DNA of 64,000 nt from Pseudomonas sp. P7548 (GCF_013386585.1 NZ_JACARO010000036.1:1-64000); one strand, 5' to 3'. Counted from the stretch's first letter, positions 30,384 through 39,255 are shown. Numbers and translations: made by a program. Notes: a model not told the origin generated them from the sequence alone.

Positions 30384-31532
30384 ATGATCACCAGCAAGCT
30401 GCCGAATGTCGGCACGACCATTTTCACCACCATGTCGCAACTGGCCGCCGAAACCGGCGCGCTCAACCTGTCCCAGGGCTTCCCTGACTTCAATGGCCCC
30501 CAGGGTTTGCTCGATGCAGTGGGCAGGCATATCGCCCTCGGCCACAACCAGTATGCCCCCATGGCCGGCCTGCCCGTACTGCGTCAGCAGGTGGCTGCCA
30601 AAATCTCCCGTAGCTATGGCGCCACGGTCAATGCCGACAGTGAAGTGACTATCACCCCGGGCGCGACCGAGGCGATCTTCTGCGCGATCCAGGCGGTGAT
30701 TCGCAACGGTGATGAAGTCATCGTGTTCGACCCCAGCTACGACAGCTATGAGCCCTCGGTCGAGCTGGCCGGTGGGCGCTGTGTGCACGTGCAACTGAGC
30801 CTTGATGGCTTCGCGCTGGACTTCGAGAAGATCAAGGCGGCGCTGTCATCGCGCACGCGCATGATCATTCTCAATTCGCCGCACAACCCGACCGGCGCGC
30901 TGATCAGCCGTGCCGAGCTGGACCAATTGGCCGACTTGATCCGTGACCGCGATATCTACCTGGTCAGCGATGAAGTCTACGAACACCTGGTCTTTGATGG
31001 CGTGCCCCACGTCAGCGTGCTGGCCCATGAAGAGCTGTACCAGCGGGCGTTCGTGGTCAGCTCCTTCGGCAAGACCTACCACGTCACGGGTTGGAAAACC
31101 GGCTATGTAGTCGCCCCGCCGGCCCTCACGGCCGAGCTGCGCAAGGTGCACCAATACGTCAACTTCTGCGGGGTGACCCCGCTGCAGTATGCGTTGGCCG
31201 ATTTCATGGCCGAACACCCGGAACACGTCGAGGAACTGCCGGCGTTCTACCAGGCCAAGCGCGACCTGTTCTGCGACTTGCTGGCGCCATCGCGGTTCAG
31301 CTTCACCCGGGTGACCGGCACCTATTTCCAATTGGTGGATTACTCACAGATTCGCCCGGACTTGGATGACGTCGCCATGTCCTTGTGGATGACCCGCGAG
31401 CACGGCGTGGCGACCATCCCGGTCTCGGTGTTCTATCAGGACCCGCCCCAAGGCCAGCGCCTGGTGCGCCTGTGCTTTGCCAAACGCGAGGAGACGCTGC
31501 AGCAGGCAGCGGAAAAACTATGCGTGATCTGA
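30384..31532 (+). CDS. PLP aminotransferase (methionine/glutamine transaminase, YbdL-like)
   Basis: A fold-type I aminotransferase of 382 residues. Family landmarks are GALNLSQGFPDFNGPQ, TPGATEAIFCAI, NSPHNPTGA, SDEVYEHLVFD and the probable PLP lysine Lys230 in SSFGKTYHVTGWKTGYV. It resembles the methionine-preferring YbdL and kynurenine/glutamine transaminase K group. The last 13 bases overlap an omega-amidase gene, matching the known transaminase plus omega-amidase pair that recycles keto acids and hydrolyses the amide product. The ATG at 30384 is chosen for the standard N-terminus. The substrate is an inference. Confidence 0.88.
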   Translation: MITSKLPNVGTTIFTTMSQLAAETGALNLSQGFPDFNGPQGLLDAVGRHIALGHNQYAPMAGLPVLRQQVAAKISRSYGATVNADSEVTITPGATEAIFCAIQAVIRNGDEVIVFDPSYDSYEPSVELAGGRCVHVQLSLDGFALDFEKIKAALSSRTRMIILNSPHNPTGALISRAELDQLADLIRDRDIYLVSDEVYEHLVFDGVPHVSVLAHEELYQRAFVVSSFGKTYHVTGWKTGYVVAPPALTAELRKVHQYVNFCGVTPLQYALADFMAEHPEHVEELPAFYQAKRDLFCDLLAPSRFSFTRVTGTYFQLVDYSQIRPDLDDVAMSLWMTREHGVATIPVSVFYQDPPQGQRLVRLCFAKREETLQQAAEKLCVI

Positions 31533-32311
31533 ATGCATTGCCCGACCTGAACATCGCCCTGATCCAGACCACCCTGGCCTGGCACGACCGCCAGGCCAAC
31601 CTCGAACATTTCGAGGGGCTGTTGGAGCAGGCCAGGGGCGCTGACCTGATCGTGTTGCCGGAGATGTTCACCACCGGTTTCTCCATGGCCTCGGCAACCC
31701 TTGCCGAGCCGGAGCGCGGCCCGACCCACCATTGGCTCCAGGCCCAGGCTGCCAAGTACAACGCGGTGATCACCGGTAGCGTGATCATCCAGGCCGCCGA
31801 CGGCAGCCACCGCAACCGCCTGTTGTGGGCCCGGCCGGATGGTGAGGTGCTGCATTACGACAAACGTCACCTCTTTCGTATGGCCGGCGAGCACGATCAC
31901 TACACGCCGGGTGAGCGCCAGGTGCAGTTCGAGTTGAAGGGCTGGCGCATTCGCCCGCTGATTTGCTACGACCTGCGCTTCCCGGTGTGGAGCCGCGACG
32001 CTCACGACACCGACCTGCTGCTGTACACCGCCAACTGGCCCGGTGCACGGCGCCAACATTGGAATCGACTGTTGCCGGCACGCGCCATCGAGAACCTGTG
32101 CTACGTGGCGGCGGTGAACCGGGTCGGTACCGACGGCAAGGGCTTTGCCTACACCGGCGACAGCCAGGTGCTGGATTTCCAGGGGGAGACCCTGCTGAGT
32201 GCGGGGGAGGCGGACGGGGTGTTTCAGGTGAGCCTGAATGCGGCGGAGTTGGCGGCGTATCGCACTAAATTCCCGGCGAACCTGGATGCTGATACTTTCC
32301 AGTTTGTCTGA
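31520..32311 (+). CDS. Omega-amidase, nitrilase superfamily (YafV-like)
   Basis: A C-N hydrolase of 263 residues. The catalytic triad is visible: Glu48 (IVLPEMFTTGFS), Lys115 (YDKRHLFRM) and Cys149 (ICYDLRFPVWSR). Close relatives hydrolyse alpha-ketoglutaramate or alpha-keto-methylthiobutyramide-type omega-amides, products of glutamine transamination. The ATG at 31520 lies inside the aminotransferase gene in another frame (13-base overlap), indicating coupled translation and a shared pathway. A REP pair follows directly. Confidence 0.9.
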   Translation: MRDLNALPDLNIALIQTTLAWHDRQANLEHFEGLLEQARGADLIVLPEMFTTGFSMASATLAEPERGPTHHWLQAQAAKYNAVITGSVIIQAADGSHRNRLLWARPDGEVLHYDKRHLFRMAGEHDHYTPGERQVQFELKGWRIRPLICYDLRFPVWSRDAHDTDLLLYTANWPGARRQHWNRLLPARAIENLCYVAAVNRVGTDGKGFAYTGDSQVLDFQGETLLSAGEADGVFQVSLNAAELAAYRTKFPANLDADTFQFV

Positions 32312-32320
32312 CAGACCGCT

Positions 32321-32403
32321 TTCGCGAGCAAGCCCGCTCCCACATTGAACTGCATTCCTACAGGAAAAACGCGGTCGAATGTGGGAGCGGGCTTGCTCGC
32401 GAA
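32321..32403. repeat. REP pair (type A arms, divergent)
   Basis: The left arm reads TTCGCGAGCAAGCCCGCTCC and the right arm is its inverse, separated by about 35 bases. The arms point away from each other, the opposite of the REPIN at 12386. It lies between the omega-amidase stop and the leuA terminator. Confidence 0.88.
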
Positions 32404-32434
32404 GAGGTCAGAACCCTCACCACACCTCTCAAAT

Positions 32435-32466
32435 AAAAAAGGCCCCTGGATTCACACCCAGGGGCC
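32435..32466 (-). terminator. Intrinsic terminator of leuA
   Basis: On the minus strand GGCCCCTGG/CCAGGGGCC forms a 9-bp stem followed by six T. It lies 21 bases past the leuA stop. Confidence 0.92.
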
Positions 32467-32486
32467 TTTCGCATTTCAGCAGCTGA

Positions 32487-34166
32487 TTACGCCGCCTTGG
32501 CTTCCTGCTGGCTCAACGAGCGGTTCAGCGCGCTGAACAACGCCTTGAAGCTGGCAGTAGTGATGTTTTCATCAATGCCCACACCATGCACCGGGCGCTC
32601 GCCGTTCACGCGCAGTTCGATGTAGGCCGCGGCCTTGGCATTGGTGCCCGCACCGATAGCGTGTTCGTTGTAGTCCATGATCTCCACGCCAATCGGCAAG
32701 CCAGCCACCAGCGCTTCCAGGGCGCCGTTGCCTTTGCCTTTCCAGTGCAGGTTGGTTTCGCCCTGGCCTTTGCCCGAGACTTCGACCTCGACAAAGCTGT
32801 TGCCGTTTTCTTCCTGCAGGCGGTGGCTGACCAGCGCGTACGGGGTGTTGGCTTGCAGGTATTCACGCTGCAGCAAGGCGTAGATCTGTGGCGCCGTCAT
32901 TTCCAGGCCCACGCGGTCGGTTTCGGCCTGTACCACCTGGCTGAACTCGATCTGCATGCGGCGTGGCAAGCTGATGTCGTATTCCTGCTCCAGCAGGTAG
33001 GCGATGCCGCCCTTGCCCGACTGGCTGTTCACACGGATCACCGCTTCGTAGCTGCGGCCGATATCGGCTGGGTCGATCGGCAAGTACGGCACTTCCCACA
33101 GCGCGCCGTCCTTCTGCTGGGCGAAGCCCTTGCGGATTGCGTCCTGGTGGGAGCCGGAGAAGGCGGTGTGGACCAAGTCGCCAACATACGGGTGACGAGG
33201 GTGCACCTGGATCTGGTTGCATTCTTCAACGACTTTGCGCACGCCGTCGATGTCGGAGAAGTCCAGCTGCGGATCCAGGCCCTGGGTGTACATGTTCAAT
33301 GCCACGGTGACGAGGTCGACGTTGCCGGTGCGCTCGCCGTTGCCGAACAGGCAGCCTTCGACACGGTCGGCGCCGGCCATCAGGCCCAGCTCGGTGGCGG
33401 CCACGCCGGTGCCACGGTCGTTGTGGGTGTGCAGGCTGATGATCACGCTGTCACGGCGGTTGATATGGCGACCGAACCATTCGATCTGGTCGGCATAGAT
33501 GTTCGGCGTGGCGCATTCAACGGTGGCTGGCAGGTTGAGGATCACCTTGTGCTCAGGCGTCGGGTTCCACACCTCGATGACCGCGTCGCACACTTCTTTG
33601 GCGAACTCCAGTTCAGTGGCGCTGAAGGTTTCCGGCGAATACTGGAACGTCCACTGGGTTTCCGGCTGTTGGGCGGCGTATTTGACGAACAGCTTGGCCG
33701 CGTTGACCGCGATCGCCTTGACGCCGTCCTTGTCCTGGTTGAACACAATGCGACGGAAGGAGGGCGACGTGGCGTTGTACAGGTGAACGATGGCTTTTTT
33801 CGCGCCGCGCAACGACTCGAAGGTACGTGCGATCAGGTCTTCGCGGGCCTGGGTCAGCACCTGGATGGTGGTGTCGTCCGGGATGTGGCCTTCTTCGATC
33901 AGGGTACGCACGAAGTCAAAGTCGGTTTGCGAGGCGGACGGGAACGACGCTTCGATTTCCTTCACGCCCACGGCCACCAGGGTTTTCCAGAAGCGCAGCT
34001 TTTTCGCCGCGTCCATCGGTTCGATCAGCGACTGGTTGCCATCACGCAGGTCGGAACTGCACCAGATCGGCGCCTCAGTGATGGTTTTCGACGGCCAGGT
34101 GCGGTCTGGAATATCGATGGTCGGGAACGCGCGGTACTTCGAAGACGGGTCTTTGAGCATGCTCAT
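32487..34166 (-). CDS. leuA: 2-isopropylmalate synthase LeuA
   Basis: Condenses 2-ketoisovalerate with acetyl-CoA, the first committed step of leucine synthesis. It has 559 residues, the long form found in Pseudomonas. The metal-binding HMGL-like motif [16 protein letters not shown] is at 38-53. [27 protein letters not shown] contains the two metal-ligand histidines. The C-terminal regulatory LeuA dimer domain (about 430-559) mediates leucine feedback. AAAGGA precedes the ATG; a second ATG two codons later is possible. A leucine-containing leader ORF lies 88 bases upstream on the same strand. Confidence 0.97.
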   Translation of the reverse strand: MSMLKDPSSKYRAFPTIDIPDRTWPSKTITEAPIWCSSDLRDGNQSLIEPMDAAKKLRFWKTLVAVGVKEIEASFPSASQTDFDFVRTLIEEGHIPDDTTIQVLTQAREDLIARTFESLRGAKKAIVHLYNATSPSFRRIVFNQDKDGVKAIAVNAAKLFVKYAAQQPETQWTFQYSPETFSATELEFAKEVCDAVIEVWNPTPEHKVILNLPATVECATPNIYADQIEWFGRHINRRDSVIISLHTHNDRGTGVAATELGLMAGADRVEGCLFGNGERTGNVDLVTVALNMYTQGLDPQLDFSDIDGVRKVVEECNQIQVHPRHPYVGDLVHTAFSGSHQDAIRKGFAQQKDGALWEVPYLPIDPADIGRSYEAVIRVNSQSGKGGIAYLLEQEYDISLPRRMQIEFSQVVQAETDRVGLEMTAPQIYALLQREYLQANTPYALVSHRLQEENGNSFVEVEVSGKGQGETNLHWKGKGNGALEALVAGLPIGVEIMDYNEHAIGAGTNAKAAAYIELRVNGERPVHGVGIDENITTASFKALFSALNRSLSQQEAKAA

Positions 34167-34254
34167 CGGGGAATCCTTTGTAGTAGGGGCCGAGAAAAGG
34201 CGGCCTGCCGAGTAACTATTGTTTGGGGTAAAACGTGGGGCGAGGCAGATCGAT

Positions 34255-34332
34255 TCAGCCTGGCAGTCGTGCGCTGACGAGGCACAGGCTGCGGTGCTGG
34301 CGGAGCTGAATGAGGGTGTGAGAGGTTTTCAT
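34255..34332 (-). CDS. leuL: leuA leader peptide (25 aa)
   Basis: A 25-codon ORF on the minus strand upstream of leuA reads [20 protein letters not shown] and then ARLPG followed by TGA. Five of 25 residues are leucine (CTC, CTC, CTG, CTC, CTG). The same [16 protein letters not shown] type of peptide is, to my recollection, conserved before leuA in other pseudomonads. The 88 bases between its stop and leuA contain CTGCC and GGCAG segments that could form alternative helices. The likely role is translation-dependent attenuation in response to leucyl-tRNA. Recognition is from memory and the mechanism is inferred. Confidence 0.75.
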   Translation of the reverse strand: MKTSHTLIQLRQHRSLCLVSARLPG

Positions 34333-34500
34333 AAGCCCAACCCTAACCGCCGAGGTGAAAGATGGCAAGCAGTCGAGAAAAATTGAGATAAGTTCTGCTA
34401 TCTGCGTGTTATGCGAGATTTTATTGCTGTTTTTTCTGATGGGTTATGTTTTGTTTGCGCTGCATTTATTGGCCGCGCAATAGGGCGACTGATCTGGCGC
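34333..34500. other. leuA upstream region without other genes
   Basis: Between the leader peptide and the REP pair there is an AT-richer stretch that must hold the leuA promoter on the minus strand. I see no convincing -35/-10 pair by eye, and no further ORF of note. Confidence 0.4.
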
Positions 34501-34569
34501 CATCGCTGGCAAGCCAGCTCCTACAGAAGAGGGTGTTCCCATGTGGGAGCTGGGCTTGCCCGCGATGAG
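34501..34569. repeat. REP pair, mixed arms, divergent
   Basis: The left arm CATCGCTGGCAAGCCAGCTC is type B-like and the right arm ATGTGGGAGCTGGGCTTGCC is type A-like. The two are only partly complementary. It lies between the M23 peptidase stop and the leuA leader region. Confidence 0.75.
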
Positions 34570-34591
34570 GTCAGTAGCCTCACCCTTCATA

Positions 34592-35413
34592 TCAAGGCTG
34601 GAACGCGCCGATAAAGATCGCCGGGTCGACCCGCGCATCGTTGAGGCTGATGTTCCAATGCATGTGTGGCCCGGTGGCGCGTCCCGTGGAGCCGACCTTG
34701 CCCACTACCGCGCCACGGGGCAGTTGATCGCCGACTTTCACGTCGATCTTGGACATGTGGCAGAACATGCTGATAAAGCCCTGGCCATGGTCGACAAACA
34801 CAGTGTTGCCGTTGAAGAAGTAGTTGCCGGTCAGGATCACCTTGCCGGCTGCCGGGGTCTTGATCGGCGTGCCGGCGCCGACTGCGAAGTCCAGGCCCGA
34901 GTGCGGGTTGCGTTCTTCGCCGTTGAAGAACCGGCGCACGCCAAACTTGCTCGACAGCGGCCCGTTGACCGGTTTATCCAGCAGCAGGTTGCTCGGCGTG
35001 TTCGGGCTGAAGTTGCGGTAAGCCTTGAGCTGCACCGCCAGTTCACCCTCGATGCGCTTGAGCTGCGCCGGGTCCGGGTTCACCTGGCTCTTGTTCTTCA
35101 AGGTGATGTGCTGCTCGGGGTACTTCTTGAAGCCCACCACAAACGGCAGGTTTTGCGAGCCGCTGGTAATACGCTGGGTGCCGGGCTTGACGGTCAGCGG
35201 GATACCGACGATCGCCAGCCAGTTGTTCTGTTCCTTGACCACCAGCACCGGCCGGTTCAGGTACGTGGCCTTGGGGGCGGCCGCCGCTGTGCCCAGGTCG
35301 ACCACCGCAACGCCACCAGGCACCGGCTTGTTCAGCAGACGGGTGATATAGCTGTCGGCGTGGGCATTGAAGGTCAGGCAGGCGAGCATCAACAAACCGA
35401 GAAAACGTGGCAT
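34592..35413 (-). CDS. Secreted M23-family metallopeptidase
   Basis: A periplasmic LytM-type peptidase of 273 residues that would cleave peptidoglycan cross-links or stems. A signal peptide (1-19, ending NAHA) precedes an N-terminal beta-domain. The M23 catalytic domain follows from about residue 150. Zinc and catalytic residues are present: His171 and Asp175 (HSGLD), His219 (FCHM) and the HxH pair His250/His252 (GPHMHW), so it should be active rather than a degenerate activator. It starts 3 bases after the xseA stop, indicating one transcript. Confidence 0.92.
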   Translation of the reverse strand: MPRFLGLLMLACLTFNAHADSYITRLLNKPVPGGVAVVDLGTAAAAPKATYLNRPVLVVKEQNNWLAIVGIPLTVKPGTQRITSGSQNLPFVVGFKKYPEQHITLKNKSQVNPDPAQLKRIEGELAVQLKAYRNFSPNTPSNLLLDKPVNGPLSSKFGVRRFFNGEERNPHSGLDFAVGAGTPIKTPAAGKVILTGNYFFNGNTVFVDHGQGFISMFCHMSKIDVKVGDQLPRGAVVGKVGSTGRATGPHMHWNISLNDARVDPAIFIGAFQP

Positions 35414-35416
35414 CGA

Positions 35417-36796
35417 TCAATCCAGTAACGAAAGTGTGACGGGTGTCAGGTGGTTGTCTTCCACCCGCACTTGCAATTGGCCTTCACCCAGGCGCGCGGT
35501 GAGCCGCTGGCCGGTGTGGGTTTGCGCGGCATTGCGGATCGCCTGGCCGCGCTCGTCCAGCAAGATGCTGTAGCCTCGACCCAGGGTCGCCAGGGGGCTG
35601 ACCACGTGAAGTGTCTGAACCTGGTTTTGCAGGTGCAAGCGGCGCGCCTTGAGGCCTTCGCGCATGGCGCGGGGCAGGCGCTCGGCGAGGCTGTCCAGGC
35701 GCTGGCGCAGCAGGGCCAGCTGGCGGCCAGGGTGTTGGCCGGCGAGGCGGGTTTCCAGGCGGATCAACCGCTCGCGGCGGGTATTGAGGCTGCGTTCGAA
35801 GGCACGGCGCAAGCGCATGTCCAGGTCATCCAGGCGCTGGGCCTGTTGGCGCAGGCGTTCGCCGGGGTGACGCAGGCGACGGGCCATGCCCTCCAGGCGC
35901 AGGCGGTCGTGGCTCAGGCGATTGCGCATCAGCATCACCAGGCGGCGGTGCAGGTTGTCGACCTGGCGCACCAGGTGGCTGGCGTCGGGTGCGAGCAGTT
36001 CAGCCGCAGCGGAGGGCGTTGGCGCGCGCACGTCAGCGACGAAATCGCTGATGGACACATCGGTCTCATGCCCGACGGCGCTGACGATTGGCGTGACGCA
36101 GGCGTCCACCGCACGGGCCACGGCTTCTTCGTTGAAACACCAGAGGTCTTCCAACGAGCCGCCGCCACGGGCCAGGATCAGCGCATCGAAGCCCCGCGCA
36201 TCGGCCAGTTTCAAGGCGCGCACAATCTGCGGGATGGCTTCGCGGCCTTGCACGGCAGTGGGGATCAGGGTCAGTTCAACGTTTGGCGCACGGCGGCGGA
36301 ACACGCTGATGATGTCGCGGATGACCGCGCCGGTTGGCGAACTGATGATGCCGATGCGGCGAGGGTGCGCCGGCAGTGGCACCTTGCGCTCGGCGCTGAA
36401 CAGGCCCTCGGCGCTGAGCTTTTCCTTCAGCGCATCGAACGCCAGGCGCAGCGCGCCATCACCGGCGGGCTCGACGGTATCGAGGATCAGTTGGTAATCA
36501 CCCCGGCCTTCGAACAGCGAGACCTTGCCCCGCACCTTCACTGCCAGGCCATCCTTCAACGCTTGGCGTACCCGCGCGGCGTTGTTGCGAAACAGTGCAC
36601 AACGCACCTGCGCGCCGCTGTCCTTGAGGGTGAAATACACGTGGCCGGAGGCCGGGCGGGCGAGGTTGGAGATCTCGCCTTCGACCCAGATATTGGTGAA
36701 CACGTCTTCGAGCAACACCCGCGCGCGGCCGTTGAGCTGGCTGACAGTCAGGACTTCGCGGTCCAGGCCCAGGCGGGCAAAAGGATCTTTAATCAT
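35417..36796 (-). CDS. xseA: Exodeoxyribonuclease VII large subunit
   Basis: The large subunit of the single-strand-specific nuclease ExoVII, 459 residues. An N-terminal OB-fold (VFTNIWVEGEISNLARPASGHVYFTLKD) binds ssDNA. The central catalytic region has HPRRIGIISSPTGAVIRDII, LILARGGGSLEDLWCFNEE and SAVGHETDVSISDFVADVRAPTPSAAAEL. A long Arg/Leu-rich coiled-coil region (about 285-400) precedes the conserved GRGYSI tail. It lies 10 bases downstream of a LysR gene and 3 bases before the M23 peptidase, all leftward. Confidence 0.97.
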   Translation of the reverse strand: MIKDPFARLGLDREVLTVSQLNGRARVLLEDVFTNIWVEGEISNLARPASGHVYFTLKDSGAQVRCALFRNNAARVRQALKDGLAVKVRGKVSLFEGRGDYQLILDTVEPAGDGALRLAFDALKEKLSAEGLFSAERKVPLPAHPRRIGIISSPTGAVIRDIISVFRRRAPNVELTLIPTAVQGREAIPQIVRALKLADARGFDALILARGGGSLEDLWCFNEEAVARAVDACVTPIVSAVGHETDVSISDFVADVRAPTPSAAAELLAPDASHLVRQVDNLHRRLVMLMRNRLSHDRLRLEGMARRLRHPGERLRQQAQRLDDLDMRLRRAFERSLNTRRERLIRLETRLAGQHPGRQLALLRQRLDSLAERLPRAMREGLKARRLHLQNQVQTLHVVSPLATLGRGYSILLDERGQAIRNAAQTHTGQRLTARLGEGQLQVRVEDNHLTPVTLSLLD

Positions 36797-36806
36797 GGGC
36801 GGCAGT

Positions 36807-37697
36807 TTATAGGCATTCGGTCAAGGTTTGGCAGAATTGCTCCACCAGCGCGCTCGGCGCCTGTGCACAGGCCAAGGCCACGGTGCTGAGGCACTCCGGG
36901 TCGGCCAGGGGCAAAAAGTGCACATTGGCCGGCGCGATGTCCTGCATGGATTTTGGTAACAAGGCTATTCCAAAGCCGGCCTGGATCAGCTGCAACTGGG
37001 TGGTCTTGCGAGACATGACCCGCGCCGCCTTGGGGAAAAATCCGGCGCGCATGCATAACTCGGCTGACAGGTAGCTCAGGCCGCCGCGCTGGGGATGGGG
37101 GATCGAAATAAACGCCTCATCCTTGAGCCGCGCCAGTTCGACCGGCGTGTTGCTGTGCGCCAGCCGATGATTGGGTGGCACCGCCAGCAGCAATTGTTCG
37201 CTGTATAACGGCACGATCCGCACCCCTTCGCGCTGGCGCAACACGGGCAGGCGCAACAGCCCGACTTCCAGCCGCCCGTCGGCGATTTCCTCCAACTGCG
37301 CCTCGGAGGACAGTTTGACGATATCCATGGACACCCCCGGGCAGCGCTCCAGCCAGGTGCTGATGCCTTTCAATAGCGGGCCGCTCATCGGCACGGTGCT
37401 CGAATGGCTCAGGCGCAGCGTACCCAGTTCGCCGTTGCCCACTTGCGTTGCCATCTCGCTGGCCTTGAGCAGCTCACTCAGCAGGTTGCGTGCACGGGGG
37501 TAAAAGGCCTCGCCCGCCGCAGTCAGCCGGGGTTGGCGTGCCGTGCGTTCGAACAGTGGGGTTTGCAGCTGGGTTTCCAGCTCCTTGATCTGCCGGCTCA
37601 AGGCCGATTGCGCCACGAACAGGCGCTCGGCGGCGGCACTGAAGCTGCCGCTGTCGGCGATTTCGACGAAGTAGCGCAGTTGGCGGGTTGAGATCAC
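36807..37697 (-). CDS. LysR-family transcriptional regulator
   Basis: A 296-residue LysR-type regulator. The winged HTH is at about 1-60 (LRYFVEIADSGSFSAAAERL, AQSALSRQIKELETQL). A two-lobed periplasmic-binding-like effector domain (about 90-290) contains STVPMSGPLLKGISTWLE and IQAGFGIALLPKSM. It is divergent from the TauE/SafE exporter across a 99-base gap with a perfect GATGGC/GCCATC inverted repeat, so it most likely controls that gene. The effector is unknown. Confidence 0.92.
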   Translation of the reverse strand: MISTRQLRYFVEIADSGSFSAAAERLFVAQSALSRQIKELETQLQTPLFERTARQPRLTAAGEAFYPRARNLLSELLKASEMATQVGNGELGTLRLSHSSTVPMSGPLLKGISTWLERCPGVSMDIVKLSSEAQLEEIADGRLEVGLLRLPVLRQREGVRIVPLYSEQLLLAVPPNHRLAHSNTPVELARLKDEAFISIPHPQRGGLSYLSAELCMRAGFFPKAARVMSRKTTQLQLIQAGFGIALLPKSMQDIAPANVHFLPLADPECLSTVALACAQAPSALVEQFCQTLTECL

Positions 37698-37756
37698 GCG
37701 TCATGCCTTTTCGAGATGGGTGGAGGGCTTTGAAGATATTAGTCGCAACACTCATG

Positions 37757-37778
37757 GATGGCTAAAGTGATCGCCATC
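37757..37778. promoter_or_regulatory. Inverted repeat in the LysR/TauE divergent region
   Basis: GATGGC (37757-37762) and GCCATC (37773-37778) form a perfect 6-bp dyad with a 10-base spacer, 18 bases before the exporter ATG and 59 bases from the regulator start. It is a candidate operator for the adjacent LysR protein. Confidence 0.4.
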
Positions 37779-37796
37779 TCGAATAAGGAATCGCCC

Positions 37797-38564
37797 ATGA
37801 GCCCGGTTGAGCTGATGAGTCAGTGGTCGTTTGGTGGCGTGGAGTGGCTGGTGATCGGCCTGGGCATCATCGTGGCCTACGTGGTGTTCGGCATTGCTGG
37901 CTTTGGCACAGCGCTGGTGGCGGGGCCGGTGCTGATCCTGTTCATGCCGTTGTCAAAGATCATCCCATTGCTGGTGCTGCTGGATTTTGTCGCGGCGTTC
38001 GGCAACCTGCTGCAATCGCGGCGGGAGGTGAACACGCCGGAGCTGCTGCGCTTGCTGCCGTGCATGGCCATCGGTTGTGCGCTGGGCGTGGTGTTTTTGC
38101 TGAACCTGCATTCAGACCTGCTGCTGCTGTTGATGGGCCTGTTCATCAGTGCCTACGCGATCTATAGCCTGGCGGTGAAGGCGCGGCCGACACAACTGGC
38201 GGCCGGGTGGTCGATTCCCATGGGCACGGTGGGCGGACTGTTTGGCGCGTTGTTCGGCAGTGGTGGCTTTTTATATGCCATCTACCTGAACAGTCGCCTG
38301 CCCAAGGAGGCGGCGCGCGCGACCCAGAGTGCGTTGATCAGTTGCAGCACGGTGGTGCGCCTGAGCCTGTTCCTGATAGCCGGGGTGTATGCGGATTTGC
38401 CGTTGTTGATGTTGGCGCTGTGCCTGTTGCCGGCGATGGCATTGGGGCTGTGGGTTGGGCGCAGGCTGACGATGCGCATGTCCCGTGAAGCCTTTGTGCG
38501 GTTGGTGACGTGGTTGGTGTTGGCCAGTGGGCTTGCCTTGATTGGGCGATACTTGAGTACTTGA
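37797..38564 (+). CDS. TauE/SafE-family anion exporter (sulfite exporter family)
   Basis: An inner-membrane protein of 255 residues with about eight hydrophobic segments. It matches the TauE/SafE (DUF81) family through VVFGIAGFGTALVAGPVLILFMPLSKIIPLLVLLDF and the second-half repeat GTVGGLFGALFGSGGFLYAIYLN. The family is associated with export of sulfite, sulfoacetate or other organic anions. The ATG at 37797 follows AAGGAA; the open frame begins 13 codons earlier without a site. A divergent LysR regulator upstream suggests inducible expression. The substrate is unknown. Confidence 0.9.
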   Translation: MSPVELMSQWSFGGVEWLVIGLGIIVAYVVFGIAGFGTALVAGPVLILFMPLSKIIPLLVLLDFVAAFGNLLQSRREVNTPELLRLLPCMAIGCALGVVFLLNLHSDLLLLLMGLFISAYAIYSLAVKARPTQLAAGWSIPMGTVGGLFGALFGSGGFLYAIYLNSRLPKEAARATQSALISCSTVVRLSLFLIAGVYADLPLLMLALCLLPAMALGLWVGRRLTMRMSREAFVRLVTWLVLASGLALIGRYLST

Positions 38565-38604
38565 CCTGTGTGGGGTAGGGATTAAGCTGCCAGCCTTCAG
38601 GGCC

Positions 38605-38672
38605 CCTTCGCGGGCAAGCCCGCTCCCACATTGGAATGCGACCCCCTGTGGGAGCGGGCTTGCCCGCGAAGG
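38605..38672. repeat. REP pair (type A arms, divergent)
   Basis: TTCGCGGGCAAGCCCGCTCC on the left and its inverse on the right are separated by about 18 bases. It lies between the exporter and the following gene. Confidence 0.88.
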
Positions 38673-38706
38673 CGTCAGACGACACACCGCAGGACTCTCA
38701 GGCCTC

Positions 38707-39255
38707 ATGAACTCCCAAAGCATCCTTGTCCCGAAAATCTCCACCTTGCCCGTCCACGAACCCCGCGCCCGGGCGATCGTGCGCTGGCTGGTGCGCAAGA
38801 ACATCATCAAGGAAGAGTTGACCACCTGCGGTCGTACCGGCAACCGCATGGGCTATGCACTGGCCGACGGTGCCCGCGCCGTGGTGCTGCACCCCCAGGC
38901 GCTGCCGTTCAACGAGCCGATCAACGGCCTGGAGATCATCTACAAGCGTTGCATCTACACGCCGGCCAAGGGTTTTCTCGAAGAAGCCGGCTGCCCGGAG
39001 TGCCGCAAGGAAGTCGGCGAGGCCCTGTTCGAAAGCCTGGAGGAGTGGATGCCCGGCCACACCGACAACTTCACCTGCCCGCTGTGTGGGCATGAAGATG
39101 ACATCAACGGGTTCCTGTTCCTGCAGGAATGCGGCTTCTCGAACCTGGGCTTTATCTTTAACAACTGGGCCGAAGCGGGCTTCAAGCAAAGCTTTATCGA
39201 CGAATTCGCCGACTGGCTGGACCAGAAGATGAGCTGGGTCAAAGTCGAGCTCTAA
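38707..39255 (+). CDS. Conserved protein of unknown function with two CxxC pairs
   Basis: A 182-residue soluble protein. Two CxxC pairs, Cys96/Cys99 (GCPEC) and Cys124/Cys127 (CPLCG), are spaced like a zinc-ribbon knuckle set. The N-terminal part has VHEPRARAIVRWLVRKNIIKEE and the C-terminal part is aromatic-rich. Relatives in Pseudomonas are often labelled 'sugar ABC transporter ATPase', but no Walker motif is visible and that name should not be trusted. It is a single-gene unit between two REP elements. I would call it a metal-binding protein of unknown role. Confidence 0.8.
   Translation: MNSQSILVPKISTLPVHEPRARAIVRWLVRKNIIKEELTTCGRTGNRMGYALADGARAVVLHPQALPFNEPINGLEIIYKRCIYTPAKGFLEEAGCPECRKEVGEALFESLEEWMPGHTDNFTCPLCGHEDDINGFLFLQECGFSNLGFIFNNWAEAGFKQSFIDEFADWLDQKMSWVKVEL

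Noticed and set aside
34167..34254. Classical rho-independent attenuator between the leader peptide and leuA
   Set aside because: Short complementary segments exist (CTGCC/GGCAG), but no strong stem followed by a T-run is visible, so no terminator is called.
34411..34614. Plus-strand ORF between leuA and the M23 peptidase
   Set aside because: It runs through the REP pair and has no ribosome-binding site or recognisable sequence.
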